A stretch of 64,000 nucleotides of DNA, taken from positions 81,131,765 through 81,195,764 of the forward strand of contig CM037588.1 in assembly GCA_021018995.1 (NCBI GenBank). Reading direction: 5' to 3'. Each line of letters opens with the position of its first letter. Position 1 is the stretch's first letter. This DNA comes from Chloranthus sessilifolius. Its lineage: Eukaryota > Streptophyta > Magnoliopsida > Chloranthales > Chloranthaceae. Of this stretch, positions 45,721-57,300 are shown piece after piece. The translations under genes and the position numbers were made by a program. The notes beneath the pieces are model-generated. The model was given only the letters and a program-made list of their open reading frames with translations, was not told where the DNA came from and did not search any database.

Positions 45721-47073
45721 GCCTATCAATGATTCTTTCCCTAATGAACAGTTGTTTACTATCATCACTTCTACACCTTGGTTTGCAAACATTGTGAACT
45801 ACTTGACAGTAGGTAGGATTCCCCCACATTGGAATAAAATAGACGAGGAGCTGTTCTTTTTATAGATCAGGCATTACATGTGGGAGGATCCATACCTGTA
45901 AAAGCATCATGCAAATCAAGTTTTGAGGAGATGAGTCCTTGATGAGGATTTCCACAGCAAACTAATCATGTGTCATGAACAGGCTTGTGGAGGCCATTTT
46001 AGTGGCAACAAGACTACTGCCATGGTGATCCAAAGTAGATTTTATCGACCCACTCTCTTCAAGGATGCATGGCAGCTTTGCAAAGCATGTGAAAGATGCC
46101 AAAAAATGGGAAGTAACTCCAAAACAAACTCCATGCCCTTACAGCCTATACTTGTTATTGAACTCTTTGATATCTGGAGAATTAATTTAATGGGCCCCTT
46201 TCCTCCCTTAAATGGTTTCAATTTTATCCTTGTGGTAGTGGACTATGTGTCCAAATGGGTTGAAGCCAGTGCCACAAGGACAAATGACCACACAGTTATC
46301 CTCAAATTTTTAAAGGACAAGATTTTCTCTAGATTTGGCACCCCCAGAGCTATCATTAATGATGGGAGGAGTCATTTCTGTAACAGATCTTTTAATAATT
46401 TGCTAAAAAGGTACTCTGTTACACACTGGATTGCAACACCCTACCACCCACAGAGACCAGTGGGCAAGTTGAAATTTCTAATAGAGAGATCAAACATATC
46501 TTGGAGAAGACTGTGAGGATAGATAGAAAGGACTGGGCACAAAAACTGAATGATACTTTGTGGGCTTATAGGACTACCTATAAGACCCCTATTGGAATGT
46601 CCTCTTTTAGGATGGTCTATGACAAGGCCTGACACTTGCCAGTAGAGTTGGAACATAGAGCCTACTGGGCTATTAAAAAAATGAATGTTAATCTAACTTC
46701 CCCTGGCATGCACAGGAGGCTGCAACTATCATAGCTGGAAGAGTTAAGATTGGAAGCATACTCCAATGCTAGGATCTACAAAGAGAAGGCCAAAGCCTTC
46801 TATGACAAGCATTTATTGAGGAGGGAGTTCACTACTGGTACCAAGGTGTGGCTTTTCAATTCTAAATTGAAATTTCTTCTAGGCAAGTTGAGATCCAGAT
46901 GGGAGGGACCTTACATGGTAGAGCATGTATCCCCATCTGGAGCTATCGCAATCAAGGATCCAAATGATGGTAGGATCATGAAAGTTAATGGTCAAAGGCT
47001 CAAGCTCTTTATTGAAATTGTAATAGAGCCTGTGGTGACCATTCACCTTCATGAACCTCCAAAATGTGTCTGA
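45721..47073 (+). pseudogene. integrase region of C, second copy
   Basis: [38 protein letters not shown] and the C-terminal WEGPYMVEHVSPSGAIAIKD...VNGQRLKL are visible. Broken. Confidence 0.8.
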
Positions 47074-47746
47074 TTTTCAACAATGTATACTATGTATCAT
47101 AACTATGATTTTTTAACTGTTGCTATTTTTAAATTTGTCTGACAGTGTATATATTTGTTACCATTTTTCCTAGTGTTGCATTTAAAAAAAAAAAGACATG
47201 AGTTTTTAGGAAGTAGGTTAGAAGCATAAGACAACAACTCCAAGGTAGGAGAAATGAATGGGAGCATAATAAAATTGGCAACTGATAAAAAAAAAAATTT
47301 GAATTGCAAAATAACCTGTCGAGAGGGTTGATTTGATGTTCGACAGGTTCTGAACGTTCCTATTATGCATTTCTACAAGATCTGGGACCTGTTGAGAGGT
47401 TGGAGTTAATTCTCGACAGGTTCTAAAGGTGAAAATATGATTTTCGACATGATCTATGAACCTGTCGAGATGTTGAGCAAGAAAGTCGACAGGCTACGAT
47501 GGTTTTTGGGGACATTTTCGACAGCTTCATAGTACCTGTCGAGAGGTTCCATGTACTTCTCGAATTGATTTTTCTTGAAGCCTTGAATCTGTCGACAGGA
47601 TTGAGTGAACTTCTTGAGACCTTCAACCTGCCATCCCTGCCATCTCAAATGATTTTGACTCTTCGACGGGATTGATGCAACCTCTCGAAACCTTTTCTCT
47701 AATCCTGTCGAAGCACGATTTAGGTGTTTTTAAATCTATCGACAAC
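47074..47746 (+). promoter_or_regulatory. pol-ORF3 spacer of C, second copy
   Basis: Same TCGACAGG/GTCGAGAGG array as 42299-42714; interrupted by D before the TATA-like box and ORF3. Confidence 0.5.
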
Positions 47747-47969
47747 TGTTATCTCTGAAAAGTATCACTTTTCACCCCTTAATTTGAGATTTGATAGACC
47801 TATGAGTGGACTAATAAATGCTTATTGAGTATGTCTTATAGATAGTAGTAAAAAGCACTCATAGTACAGAAGTCTATCTCTCAATGCAGTTCAGACCCAA
47901 CAGTGGCCCACTTAGAGCATGCAGCAACAGCAAAGCAGTATTGAAGAAGTGAAAATAAACTGAAAATAA

Positions 47970-48370
47970 TTTATCGAGAGGTTACTGGAACCTGTCGATA
48001 GGATCTAAAGGCTGAGAGAAGGAAGAAGTCGTGAGGATGGGAGAATTCGATAGGATCCTGGAACCTATCACGCAGTCACAAACAAGAAGGGAGCATCCTG
48101 TCGATAGGTTGCCTAAGCTTGAAGAGAACCTGTTGATAGGATTCTAAAACCTATCCTGCTAAGGAAACCTATCAAGAACCTATCAAAAAGTTAAGAACCT
48201 ATCGATAGGAGCTAGAAGCAAACCTATAGAAATGTAGTGTGTAGAGGTCAACCTATCGAAAGGAGCCCCCAACCTATTGAAACCTATCGAAAGGATCCTA
48301 AATCCTATTGAAAGGAACAGATGGCCTATTTGGAACCTATTGAAAGCCTCAGGAACCTATCGAAATTGAC
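47970..48370 (+). repeat. CCTATCGATAGGATC motif array in U3 of LTR D
   Basis: About a dozen interspersed copies of ACCTATCGATAGGA, CCTATCGAAAGGATCC and CTGTCGATAGG. The core CCTATCGATAGG is a perfect palindrome. Position relative to TATA is as in the other LTRs. Confidence 0.75.
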
Positions 48371-48623
48371 TGAAGGACTTCTCAGAAAAGCTGCTATGCA
48401 CATGCTGCAAGTTGGTGACCTATTGCACATAATTCGAGGCACTCTAGTGATCGGCACGAAGTTGCTAGAAGTGCCTTGGGAAACCCTAACCAACACACGT
48501 GCTCTCCCCCAACTCTAACTAACTGAAAGAGCCTTCTAGAAGGGGACTAAAAGGAAGGGATATAATAATTATTCTCGAAGTTGTAATTGGCGAGAAAATG
48601 GATCTGAGGCAATGGAGGAAAGC

Positions 48624-48631
48624 TATAAAAG
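48624..48631 (+). promoter_or_regulatory. TATA box of LTR D
   Basis: TATAAAAG about 250 bp after the array. Confidence 0.55.
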
Positions 48632-49095
48632 GAAGGAAAGGCATAAGAAAAAGAGGGGATCAATTCTCGAGATCAGAGCTTGCATCGAAATTCTCTATTC
48701 TTTCTTTTAGCCCAATTATGGTTGGCTAATTTCTTTGGAGTAGAAAGGAGTAAGGTTGGATCTGTAATTGGGGAGAGTTGAGAATGTTATTGAGGTCAAA
48801 TGATGCATAGACTATAAATCTGAGAGCATTTCATTGTATAGTGATTTTATTTCAATGCAATGTTGGTTTAATTGTTGTAATTAGATCCATGTTTCATTTG
48901 GTTTCATTTGGTGCTTGATCGGATTTGTGTAGATGGGAATAGCTCATCCACTTAACTTGTAGACCTTTTGGATACCATTTGATCTCTCTGGATCTGATGT
49001 TCCTGCAATTGCCTGTGTCTGTGGCCTAGCAGTTGCAACATTTGTAGTGATTATACTGTTCTGATGGAAGCTTGAGAATGGAGTGAATCTATTGG

Positions 49096-49127
49096 ATGAT
49101 CTGTGACCATTAAAGTGGACAGATGAT
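49096..49127 (+). promoter_or_regulatory. R/U5 stem-loop, LTR D
   Basis: ATGATCTGT / ACAGATGAT arms around GACCATTAAAGTGG, one mismatch. Confidence 0.5.
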
Positions 49128-49667
49128 AGCCTTAAGATCAATTCAAATCTCTGACTTAGATCAGATCGTTTTACCCTGTAGCTGTGCTTATAGCTAGATG
49201 AGGGATTGATACATTCTGAATTCTTTGTGACATTGTCAGCTCAATCCAATTGCAGCAAGACCAAACTCGAAGTTTTTTCTCTCCATTTTCTATTTTTAAT
49301 TTCACCAAAAATTCCCCTCACTTGTAAGATCTGAACTCTGGATTTAATCTGAATTCATTTATGCATTTAATTGTATTTTTGTAGTTTAGATTAAAGTGAA
49401 AACCCCTTAAAACTTCTCCTCTCTCTTTTGTTGTTTTAGTATTAGGCAGGGTGCCAAATCTGCCTTAGATTTTGAGATTTACTTAATTTTTAGCTCACAT
49501 TTTCTTATCGACATACCCTTACCTACCCTTTAAAACTTGCTACAACAGGCCCTGAATACTTGTAGGTTTGTATGTCTGCTTTCCTTGGTGTGTGCAATCA
49601 ATAGATCCTTTAATTGTGTGATTTTAAACCCCTTTTTGAACACAAGGTAAACCTTATAATAAGTTTT

Positions 49668-49685
49668 TGGTGCCACTGTCGGGGA
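49668..49685 (+). other. primer-binding site of D (diverged tRNA-Asp type)
   Basis: Located as in B and C, after the LTR and a T-run, but matching the tRNA-Asp complement at only 14 of 18 positions. Confidence 0.65.
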
Positions 49686-49999
49686 TCTGTGTGCTTAAAA
49701 TTAGTAGATCTATGCTTGTTTTAGTATAGATTGTAGATCTCTAATAGACTGTTTAGTTTTTCACTAACTGCTTTTGAAAGTTTTTGCTGTTTTGGAATAG
49801 TTTCTATTGTTTTTAACAGATTGGAAGTTGTGTCTAGGGAGGAGCATTGTGCTAGAGGTTGTGCTAAAGTTTGCATCCCTCTACTCCTTTTATTTTTTTG
49901 ATCTGTGGATTTGTAGATTTATTAGTTTATTGTGCTTGTTCCTAATTATTGTGTTAAATTTGCTCTACGTTGTGTGTGTATTAAGATTGTGAGTGGTGT

Positions 50000-51640
50000 A
50001 TGTTTGGAAGGAGAACTGTCAACCCTCATATTGTTCCATTAAATCCAAAGGTTGAAAGAATTCATAGGTCTAAACAAATCTCACCCACATCTTCTGCATC
50101 TGAATTTGCTGAAATGGGTGAGCAACCTAGAACCTTGAAGGAATTCAATACACCAGGGGTTTACAATTCTCCCATCTGCATTCAATTCCTTGTTGTTCAA
50201 GGGAACTTTGAGATCAAGTCCTCCATAATCTAAATGCTACCCTCATTCCATGGCCTGACCAAAGAAGACCCATATAAGCACATTGATGAATTTCTAGGAC
50301 TGTGCACTACATTCAATATAACAGGTTTGGGGGAGGAAGCAACCAAGATGAGACTTTTTCCTTTTTCATTACAGGATAGAGCCAGGACTTGGTTGTCAGT
50401 GCTCACACCTAATAGTATTCAGTCATGGAGTGATCTTCAATGTCAATTTTTGGCCAAGTTTTTCCCCATGTCTAAGACAAGCCAGTTGAGAAAGGGCATT
50501 ATCTCATTTGCTCAAGACCCAACTGAGGATTTTTACCAAGCATGGGAGAGATTCAAAGAACTCCTGAAGAAATGCCCCCATCATCAAATCCCTGAATGAC
50601 AGCTTGTTCAAAGTTTCTATCAGGGAATTGATTCTAAAAGCAGAGATATGATAGATGCCTCTTGTGGTGGTACTTACCTTCACAAAACTGCTGAGGAGGC
50701 TTGGGAGTTGTTCGACATCATCAGTGAGAACTCCATGCAGAGAGAGACATTGTCCAGGGACTTGGACATTCTTATAATGATGAAAAAAAATACCATAAGA
50801 GGAAAGATGTATGAGGTGAGTGGACATAATGATTTGGAAAGGAAAGTGGACAGTTTGACCCAGAAGTTTGATAAGCTCATGGGAGCAATGCAATCACCCA
50901 TGGCTGCTAAAGTCGAGGAGGCATGTGTTATATGCAAGTCCTCCACTCACTCCCTTGAGGAATGCCCTTCAGCTGTTCAATTTCTAGATTTAGTGATAGA
51001 GCATGTGGCTGCCACTCAGTCTTTTGGGCAATAGCCTACTGCTAGTTACCAATGGAGAAACCACCCCAATATGAGGTGGAGACAAGATACTTTTCCAAAC
51101 CACCAGCAGCAGCCCATGCCTTACAAAAATACTCAGCCATACCACCAAAATTACTTTCCAAGGCCCCACTATCAACAACCCATGACTCAACCTATGGCTC
51201 ACCCTGTTCAGCAAGCTGCACCCCCTCCAGCTGCTAGATCACTTTCTTTTGAGGAACAAGTTCTGGCTTCATTACAGAACTTAGGACCCTTGTCTCAAAC
51301 TGTGCACTCTCATAGCCAAAGCATTAAAAAGATAGAAGACCATCTTGGTCAGCTGTCTAATGTTTTGACCAAGAGAGAGGAAGGGAGGCTGCCTAGCCAA
51401 CTCATGGACAACCCAAGGAGACAATATGTTGTAGGTGAGGTTTCTTCTTCCCATGAGGAAGCCAAATCTGTTACCTCAATAAGAAGTGGAAGGTTGGTGG
51501 ACAATCAAGTACGTTGTAGGCCTTTGAAAAATTCAGAAAAAGAAAAAGAGAAGGTACAACAGGAGTAACCCATGTTGAATAAGTAGGATAATGGTGATCC
51601 TCAAGAAAATAATAAAACTAAAAAAAGAGATGATGAGTTG
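50000..51640 (+). pseudogene. gag region of D
   Basis: MFGRRTVNPHIVPLNPKVER start, YNSPICIQF, FHGLTKEDPYKHIDEFL, ARTWLSVLTPNSIQSW, cysteine cluster CVICKSSTHSLEECPSAVQF, then a Gln/Asn/Pro-rich stretch. Broken in a few places. Confidence 0.85.
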
Positions 51641-52660
51641 GCTAAAGCTGCAAATTGGGGAGCAATCCCACATTTTCCATTTCCTAAGGCAATGCAAGCA
51701 CCTTCCCCTTTTGATAAAGGGCATGCCAAAATAGAGGAAATGATGGAAGCTTTCAAGCAAGTGAAGATAAACATGCCTCTAGTTGATGCAATCAAGCAGG
51801 TTCCAACTTATGCCAAATTTTTAAAAGACCTTTGCACCCACAAAAGACAATCAAGGATACATCTGTCCAAGAAAGTCTTTTCTGCAGAAAAAGTGAAACA
51901 AATACTGAATATTACAACTCCAACAAAACTCCAAGACCCTGGAGTCCCCACTATCCCCTGCATCATTGGGGATCATACCATTGAAAAAGTCTTATTAGAT
52001 TTGGGAGCTAGTGCCAATTTGCTTCCATATTCAGTATATGAGAAGCTGGGCTTAGGAGAGTTGAAGCCCACACATGTGGTCTTACAATTAGCTGACAGAT
52101 CTGAAAAGAAGCCTGTGGGGATCATTAAAGATGTTTTGGTTGGAGTTGACAAATTCTTTTATCCTGCTGATTTTCTGGTGCTGGATATGGAGCTGAGCAA
52201 GTGTGTTACTTCTATCCCTGTGATCTTAGGCAGGTTCTTTTTGGCCACTGCAAATACTTGTATACAATGTAGATCAGGAGTCATGGAGGTATCTTTTGAT
52301 AATATGAAAGTCAAGCTGAATGTGTACAATGCAGCTCACCAGCCCCACTTAGAAAATGAGGACTGTTTTTCTATTGATGTGCTGGATGAGTTTGTGCAAG
52401 AAAATCCACCTCAGCTGCTGCATGGTAATTATTTGTTTAATATTTTTGAAGAAGTATGGAATGAAATAGTGGAAGAGAAAGCTTCAACATCTGAGTTAGA
52501 GCAAGTGAAAAGTGTAAATTCTGAAGCAGGGCCAGTAAAACATCACCCATGGACTCCTACTTTACTACCTCGTCCACCAGCTTCTAAGGCACCGCTATTG
52601 CCTTCACTCATCAGTCCCCCAGATGTGGAGTTAAAGCAACTCCTAAAATCTTTAAAATAT
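51641..52660 (+). pseudogene. protease region of D
   Basis: DLGAS active-site motif near 52000, LADRSEKKPVGIIKDV, and the second block VILGRFFL. Leads without an obvious break into the front of RT. Confidence 0.85.
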
Positions 52661-54130
52661 GCCTTTTTAGGAGCCACTCACAAACTACCAGTGATAATCT
52701 CTTCTTTCCTCACTCTTGAGCAGGAAGAAGAATTACTTTATGTGTTAAAAAGGCATAAGAAAGCAATAGGGTGGACCATTGTAGATTTGGGGGGGATAAA
52801 TCTAGCTGTGTGCATGCACAAAATTCATCTTGAAGAGGGCTCTAAACCTTCTAGAGAGATGTAAAGGAAGCTCAACCCACACATGCAGGAAATTGTTATG
52901 AATGAAGTAGTCAAACTTCTTGATGCTGGGGTCATTTACCCTATCTTAGATTCCCAATGGGTGGCACCCACACAGGTGGTGCCTAAAAAATATGGGATCA
53001 CAGTAGTTCAAGCAGACTCAGGTGAGCTATTTCCAACCAAACAGACCACTGGTTGGTGGGTATACATAGACTATCGCAAGCTCAATGAGAAAACTAGCAA
53101 GGATCACTTCCTATTGCCTTTTATAGATCAGATCTTAGATAAGTTGGCAGGTAAGGCTTTTTACTATTTTCTTGATGGTTATTCAGGATACAACCAGATT
53201 CCTGTTTACCCATAAGATCAAGAAAAAACCACATTCACTTGTCTATTTAGAACCTTTGAATACAGAAGGATGCCATTTGGGCTATGTAATGCACCTGCCA
53301 CTTTTCAAAGATGCATATATGCTATCTTTTCTGACATGATTGACAAGTTTCTAAAGATTTTTATGGATGATTTCTCTATTTATGGGGATGATTTTAGCCA
53401 ATGCCTGCACCATCTCAGCCTTGTGCTGCAAAGGTGTGAGGAGACCAACCTGGTTCTGAGTTGGGAAAAGAGTCATTTCATGGTGACTCATGGTATTGTC
53501 CTAGGACATGTTGTTTCCCAAAGAGGAATAGAGGTTGATCAAGCTAAAATTGATTTAATAGCACATTTGCCCCCTCCTAAAACTGTCAAATAAGTCAAGT
53601 CATTTTTAGGCCATGCTGGTTTCTACAGAAGGTTCATCAAAGACTTTAGCAAAATTTCCAAGCCTCTTTGTGACTTGCTGTGCCAAGAGGTTCCATTTGT
53701 GTTCAATGATGAATGCCTAGCTGCTTTTGAACTTCTGAAGACTTATTTGACTACTGTTCCTATATTACAAGCTCCTTATTTCTCTCTGCCATTTGAGCTG
53801 ATGTGTGATGCATCAGACTTTGATATTGTTGCAGTACTAGGATAAAGGAAAGACAAAGCACCATGTGTGGTGGCATATGGTAGTAAATCAATGGTTGATG
53901 CTCAATTGAATTATACTACAACTGAAGAGGAGTTGCTAGCCGTTATATTTGCTTTAGAAAAGTTTAGATCATATGTGTTGGGATCCAAGATCACTGTGTT
54001 TACTAACCATTCAGCCCTAAAATACCTCTTGTCCAAGAAGGAGGCCAAGGCTAGACTAATTAGATGGATTCTTCTTCTGTAGGAATTCAACTAGGAAATC
54101 AAAGACAAGAAGGGGGTTGAAAATGTGGTT
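52661..54130 (+). pseudogene. RT and RNase H region of D
   Basis: KDHFLLPFIDQILDKLAGKA, MPFGLCNAPATFQR, FMDD near 53365, and RNase H parts LNYTTTEEELLAVIFALEKF and [11 protein letters not shown]. Broken in several places. Confidence 0.85.
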
Positions 54131-54594
54131 GCAGACCACCTATCAAGGATCCCAGATGCTGAAATAGAGAGTTTGCCCATCAATGATTCTTTCCTAGATG
54201 AGCAGATTTTTGCTGTAGAGATAAGTATGCCCTGGTTTGCCAACATAGTAAACTATCTTGCTGTGGGAAGGATACTCGCACACTGGAGTAAGGATGATAG
54301 GAATCTATTCTTCTCACACATTAGATATTACTTGTGGGAGGGTCCTTACCTTTTTATGTATTGTGCAGACCAGGTGATAAGAAGATGTGTTCCTAAAACT
54401 GAGTTTGAAAATATTCTAACCATGTGTCATGAACAGGCTTGTGGGGGCCATTTCAGTGGTAACAAGAGTGCTGCAAAGGTACTTCAAAGTGGTTTCTATT
54501 GGCCCACTCTTTTCATGGATGCCATACAACATTGCAAAGCTTGTTCTAGATGCCAACTAATGGGAAGTATTATAAAAAGAAACTCCATGCCCTT
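54131..54594 (+). pseudogene. integrase region of D, cut by insertion of E
   Basis: Only the N-terminal part is present: HEQACGGHFSGNKSAAKVL and the CxxC pair CKACSRCQ. Similarity to the other integrases stops after NSMP, at the E boundary, with CCCTT (54590-54594) the likely target sequence. Confidence 0.85.
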
Positions 54595-55104
54595 TGTTGG
54601 TGACTTCTGAGTTTGTTGCTTGCTTTATTGGTTGGTGGTAAAAGTCATTTAAAAATCAAAGAAAGAGTAAAACAGGGGATGGAATCAGCACAACTAAGAA
54701 ATCCTAGACCTGCAAGATACAGGGTCCATTGTAGCAAGTTTTGATAAGTAAGAGTTTGTCCCACAGGGAAAGGTGATCTACAGCTCCAAAGGAGCCATCT
54801 CTAGTAGTCCCTCCAGATCTGACTACAGATCTGGCAGTCCTAAAAGGAGGGGAGTTTAAGGTCACTTATTCTAAGTATTTTAAGGTACTCTAATGTCTAA
54901 ACTACAAAAAGGGTTGAGAGGATGGATGGAGTGTGGAAAATAAATATAAAAGGGTGAGAAGTATGTTATTGAGCCCAGATCAAAGGAGTTTTGTAACTCA
55001 GAATCAAATCTGATGTTATAGAAATCCTGTCCAATGGCTACATTATCACCACTGAGGAGAAAGGATCCAACCCATCACTCTTCCATGATTCAACCCTTAA
55101 GGTT

Positions 55105-55571
55105 ATTACCTGTCCACTCAAATGGTCACAGACTATCCCATAGGGGAACCACAATCCAGGGATGGGTCAAAACATAACAAGTTAATCATTGCAGGCACTA
55201 TTTCATCCAGGCTACCAGCTCAAGAATCCATTGGGAACTTCAACCTCTAAAGCTCTATGTGTGGGGCTAAGGCTGTATAGGAACATGATAGCCAAGACAC
55301 ATAGAATCAGCAAGCGATTGAGTACAACCTTCGATCTAGCTGTCCATTGCTTAAGTGAGGCTACAATGGTCCAGTCACAAGCCTACAATCTCTATAACCA
55401 AATCAGATCCAACATCTGATGGCGGATCTATACAAATATAGGGGAGTCTGCCTCTGTACAATCCCCCACCAAGCTTCTATAAGCTCAGGTTGAAAGAAGG
55501 ATCCATCTTGGATCGGTGGATTAGAATCACCCTAAGGCTATAACCTGTCCACTTGAATGGTCATAGACTAT
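55105..55571 (-). repeat. duplicated R/U5 stem-loop unit in LTR E (~430-bp period)
   Basis: Two stem-loops at 55540-55571 and 55105-55136 belong to diverged units ~430 bp apart. GGGCTAAGGCTGTAT also recurs at 55264 and 55694. Matches the 431-bp duplication in A. Confidence 0.7.
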
Positions 55572-56098
55572 CCCAGAGGCTATCCTCCTCACGGAGCCGA
55601 AGACAAAATAAGAATATCACTGCCACCACCATGGTCACAAGGCTACTAGTGGAAGCTCCCATGGGGATTTCAGATCTAGTGGGTCCTATGGTCGGGCTAA
55701 GGCTGTATGGGACCATGATAGCCTAGACACACAGGTCACTTGGATCTGAGTGGCCCTTAGAATCAGTCCTCCATTATTTTGAAACACAGCCAAAGAAATG
55801 GTGGATCACAAGGCAGCAGGCTTGCACAGAGCATCTCACATTCAAACATAAATCCCACAAAGTACAGATCCTATTATAGAACTTCCATTAATCTAGTTCA
55901 AAATGCATACAAAGACATAGCCAGCAAGTGCTGGACTATGGAGAGAAGGAAAAAGAAAAAGAAAACTACTTACAACTACGAAAAAAAAAACAAAACAATC
56001 TCATATCAAGTCTCCTAGAAATGAGATGTATTCCCAGCTATTCCAGGATGTAGAAAGAAGGAATGGTCTAAGCTCCCTAAACCTAAGCTAAGTATGGG

Positions 56099-56106
56099 TA
56101 TTTATA
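56099..56106 (-). promoter_or_regulatory. TATA box of LTR E
   Basis: TATAAATA on the minus strand, ~180 bp downstream of the motif array. Confidence 0.55.
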
Positions 56107-56279
56107 GCAGTGGTGTGGCAGCGCATTAGGGTTAGAAAACCCTAATTTTAACGATGCCACATGGCCTAATGGTGATCCTTGGATGCCTCGGGACACGTGA
56201 ACGGAGATTTGAGCGTGGGAGTGCGTGCCCTAATCACTGAAAATTCCCAGAAAGTCCTCTGCTGAAGAGATGGAATTTT

Positions 56280-56900
56280 GAGGTTCAGAGCTTCGCTAGG
56301 TAGCCATTGTTTCCTAGACTTGTCGCATGATAGCTTTTGCTCTTCGCTAGGATGATTTGAAATTGAAACTTCAGCCATCGCGAGGTTGGCTTGGTTTGCT
56401 CTTCAGGCAGTCGCGAGGTTGGAGTTCAAGCAGTCGCTGGGTTGATCTTCGCGAGGACAGATTTGAATAGCGCGAGAACTTCACGAGCACTTCTCTTCAT
56501 TGAACTTCGCGAGTTATCTCGTGAGGCTTTAATGAGTTCTGAACTGCGCGAGGTTCCATGTCTTAACTGATCTTCGCGAGGGTGGCTTTTCCTTCATAGG
56601 GATGCTCTCTTCTTGAATGGCGCAAGAATTACGCGAGGAGTTCTCTTCTGATAATTGCATCTCGCGATGACTGCGCGACAGTTGTGCAAGTAGTCTTCTG
56701 AAGCTCTCTCTTCTCAGCCGTTCTGAGCGAACTATGCGAGGTTGAGAGAGGTTTGCTTTGAACTATGCGAGACTGCGCGATATGTTCTACTCTTGAGCTT
56801 CGCGAGAGCTGCGTGAGTTTATGCTTCTAAAGCTCTTCAGTCAATCATCTGCGTGAGAAGTTATTGTAGAGTCTTGGGAAGCTTAGCTGGACTTCGCGAG
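56280..56900 (-). repeat. CGCGAG motif array in U3 of LTR E
   Basis: Some twenty or more short motifs (CTCGCGA, TTCGCGAGG, ACTGCGCGA) spread over ~620 bp. The same motif type is in LTR A and in the E pol-ORF3 spacer at 59383-59548. Confidence 0.75.
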
Positions 56901-57100
56901 GCTATTTCAGGTCTGGATTCAGAGTCCATCCTTCTGAGGGACTTCTGGTGCCGAAACAGGCTCCTTAGCAGGATTCCTGGCCTTATCTCATTGCTGGTTA
57001 TTACCTACATAAAACACTTATCAAGAACTTATTAGATGGCTGAGGGTCTAATCAAAGGTTAAGTTAAGGGGTGAAAAGTGGTACTTTTCAGGTCTTAACA

Positions 57101-57113
57101 CACCCCCAAAACT
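57101..57113 (-). other. polypurine tract of E
   Basis: AGTTTTGGGGGTG (minus strand) abuts the LTR start. Confidence 0.8.
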
Positions 57114-57300
57114 AATCTTTGCTAGTCCCTTAGCAAAGCTATAGTAAATCTACTACAAACATTAAATGCCACTTTCATACGGAGCACGGATACATTTAGC
57201 ATATGTACCAAGCCTTTTAAACCCCTAGGTGATCCCTAGTGGAGGAGTGAAGTCTGCTGAGGGTTTTCAGTGAAGACACCTACAAACTTCTTCAATGAAA
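57114..57300 (-). promoter_or_regulatory. conserved pre-LTR block with stem-loop, element E
   Basis: Same block as A, B and G. Hairpin 57189-57209 on the minus strand: GGTACAT, loop ATGCTAA, ATGTATC, with one G-T wobble. Confidence 0.6.

Larger units (their letters stand above)
31559..47746 (+). mobile_element. Athila-type LTR retrotransposon C, internally duplicated, 3' end not in window
   Basis: 5' LTR (with solo LTR J inside), tRNA-Asp primer-binding site, gag, pol, spacer and the beginning of ORF3, then a second copy of protease-to-spacer. It is cut at 47747 by element D. Start set by TGTTAAGCTGTG after a likely ACATG target sequence (31554-31558). No 3' LTR is visible. Heavily broken (well over twenty places across both copies), the most decayed Athila here. 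Confidence 0.85.
43625..47746 (+). repeat. second copy of the C protease-to-spacer block (tandem duplication, period ~5.04 kb)
   Basis: Sequence from 43625 matches that from about 38585 (AGCTAGCTGA at 38591 and 43634, offset 5043) through protease, RT, RNase H, integrase and the spacer up to 47746, where D interrupts. Two sampled stretches differ by about 6-8% by eye. Much of the damage is shared by both copies, so the duplication occurred after C had begun to decay. Confidence 0.85.
47747..49661 (+). mobile_element. 5' LTR of D
   Basis: 1915 bp from TGTTATCTCTGAAAAG to CTTATAATA before the primer-binding site. Contains the CCTATCGATAGG array (47970-48370), TATA (48624-48631), R/U5 stem-loop (49096-49127) and AAACTTGCTACAACAGGCCC near 49545. 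Confidence 0.85.
47747..54594 (+). mobile_element. Athila-type LTR retrotransposon D, interrupted by E
   Basis: Inserted into the second spacer of C (likely target ACAAC at 47742-47746). Shows 5' LTR, primer-binding site, gag, protease, RT-RNase H and the front of integrase, where E is inserted. The remainder would lie beyond E, outside the window. Broken in roughly ten to fifteen places; less decayed than C. Confidence 0.85.
54595..57100 (-). mobile_element. 3' LTR of E
   Basis: 2506 bp; on the minus strand starts TGTTAAGACCTGAAAAG (57100) and ends AAGTCACCAACA (54595). Contains the CGCGAG array, TATA, a ~430-bp duplication and AAACTTGCTACAATGG near 54740. Confidence 0.9.
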
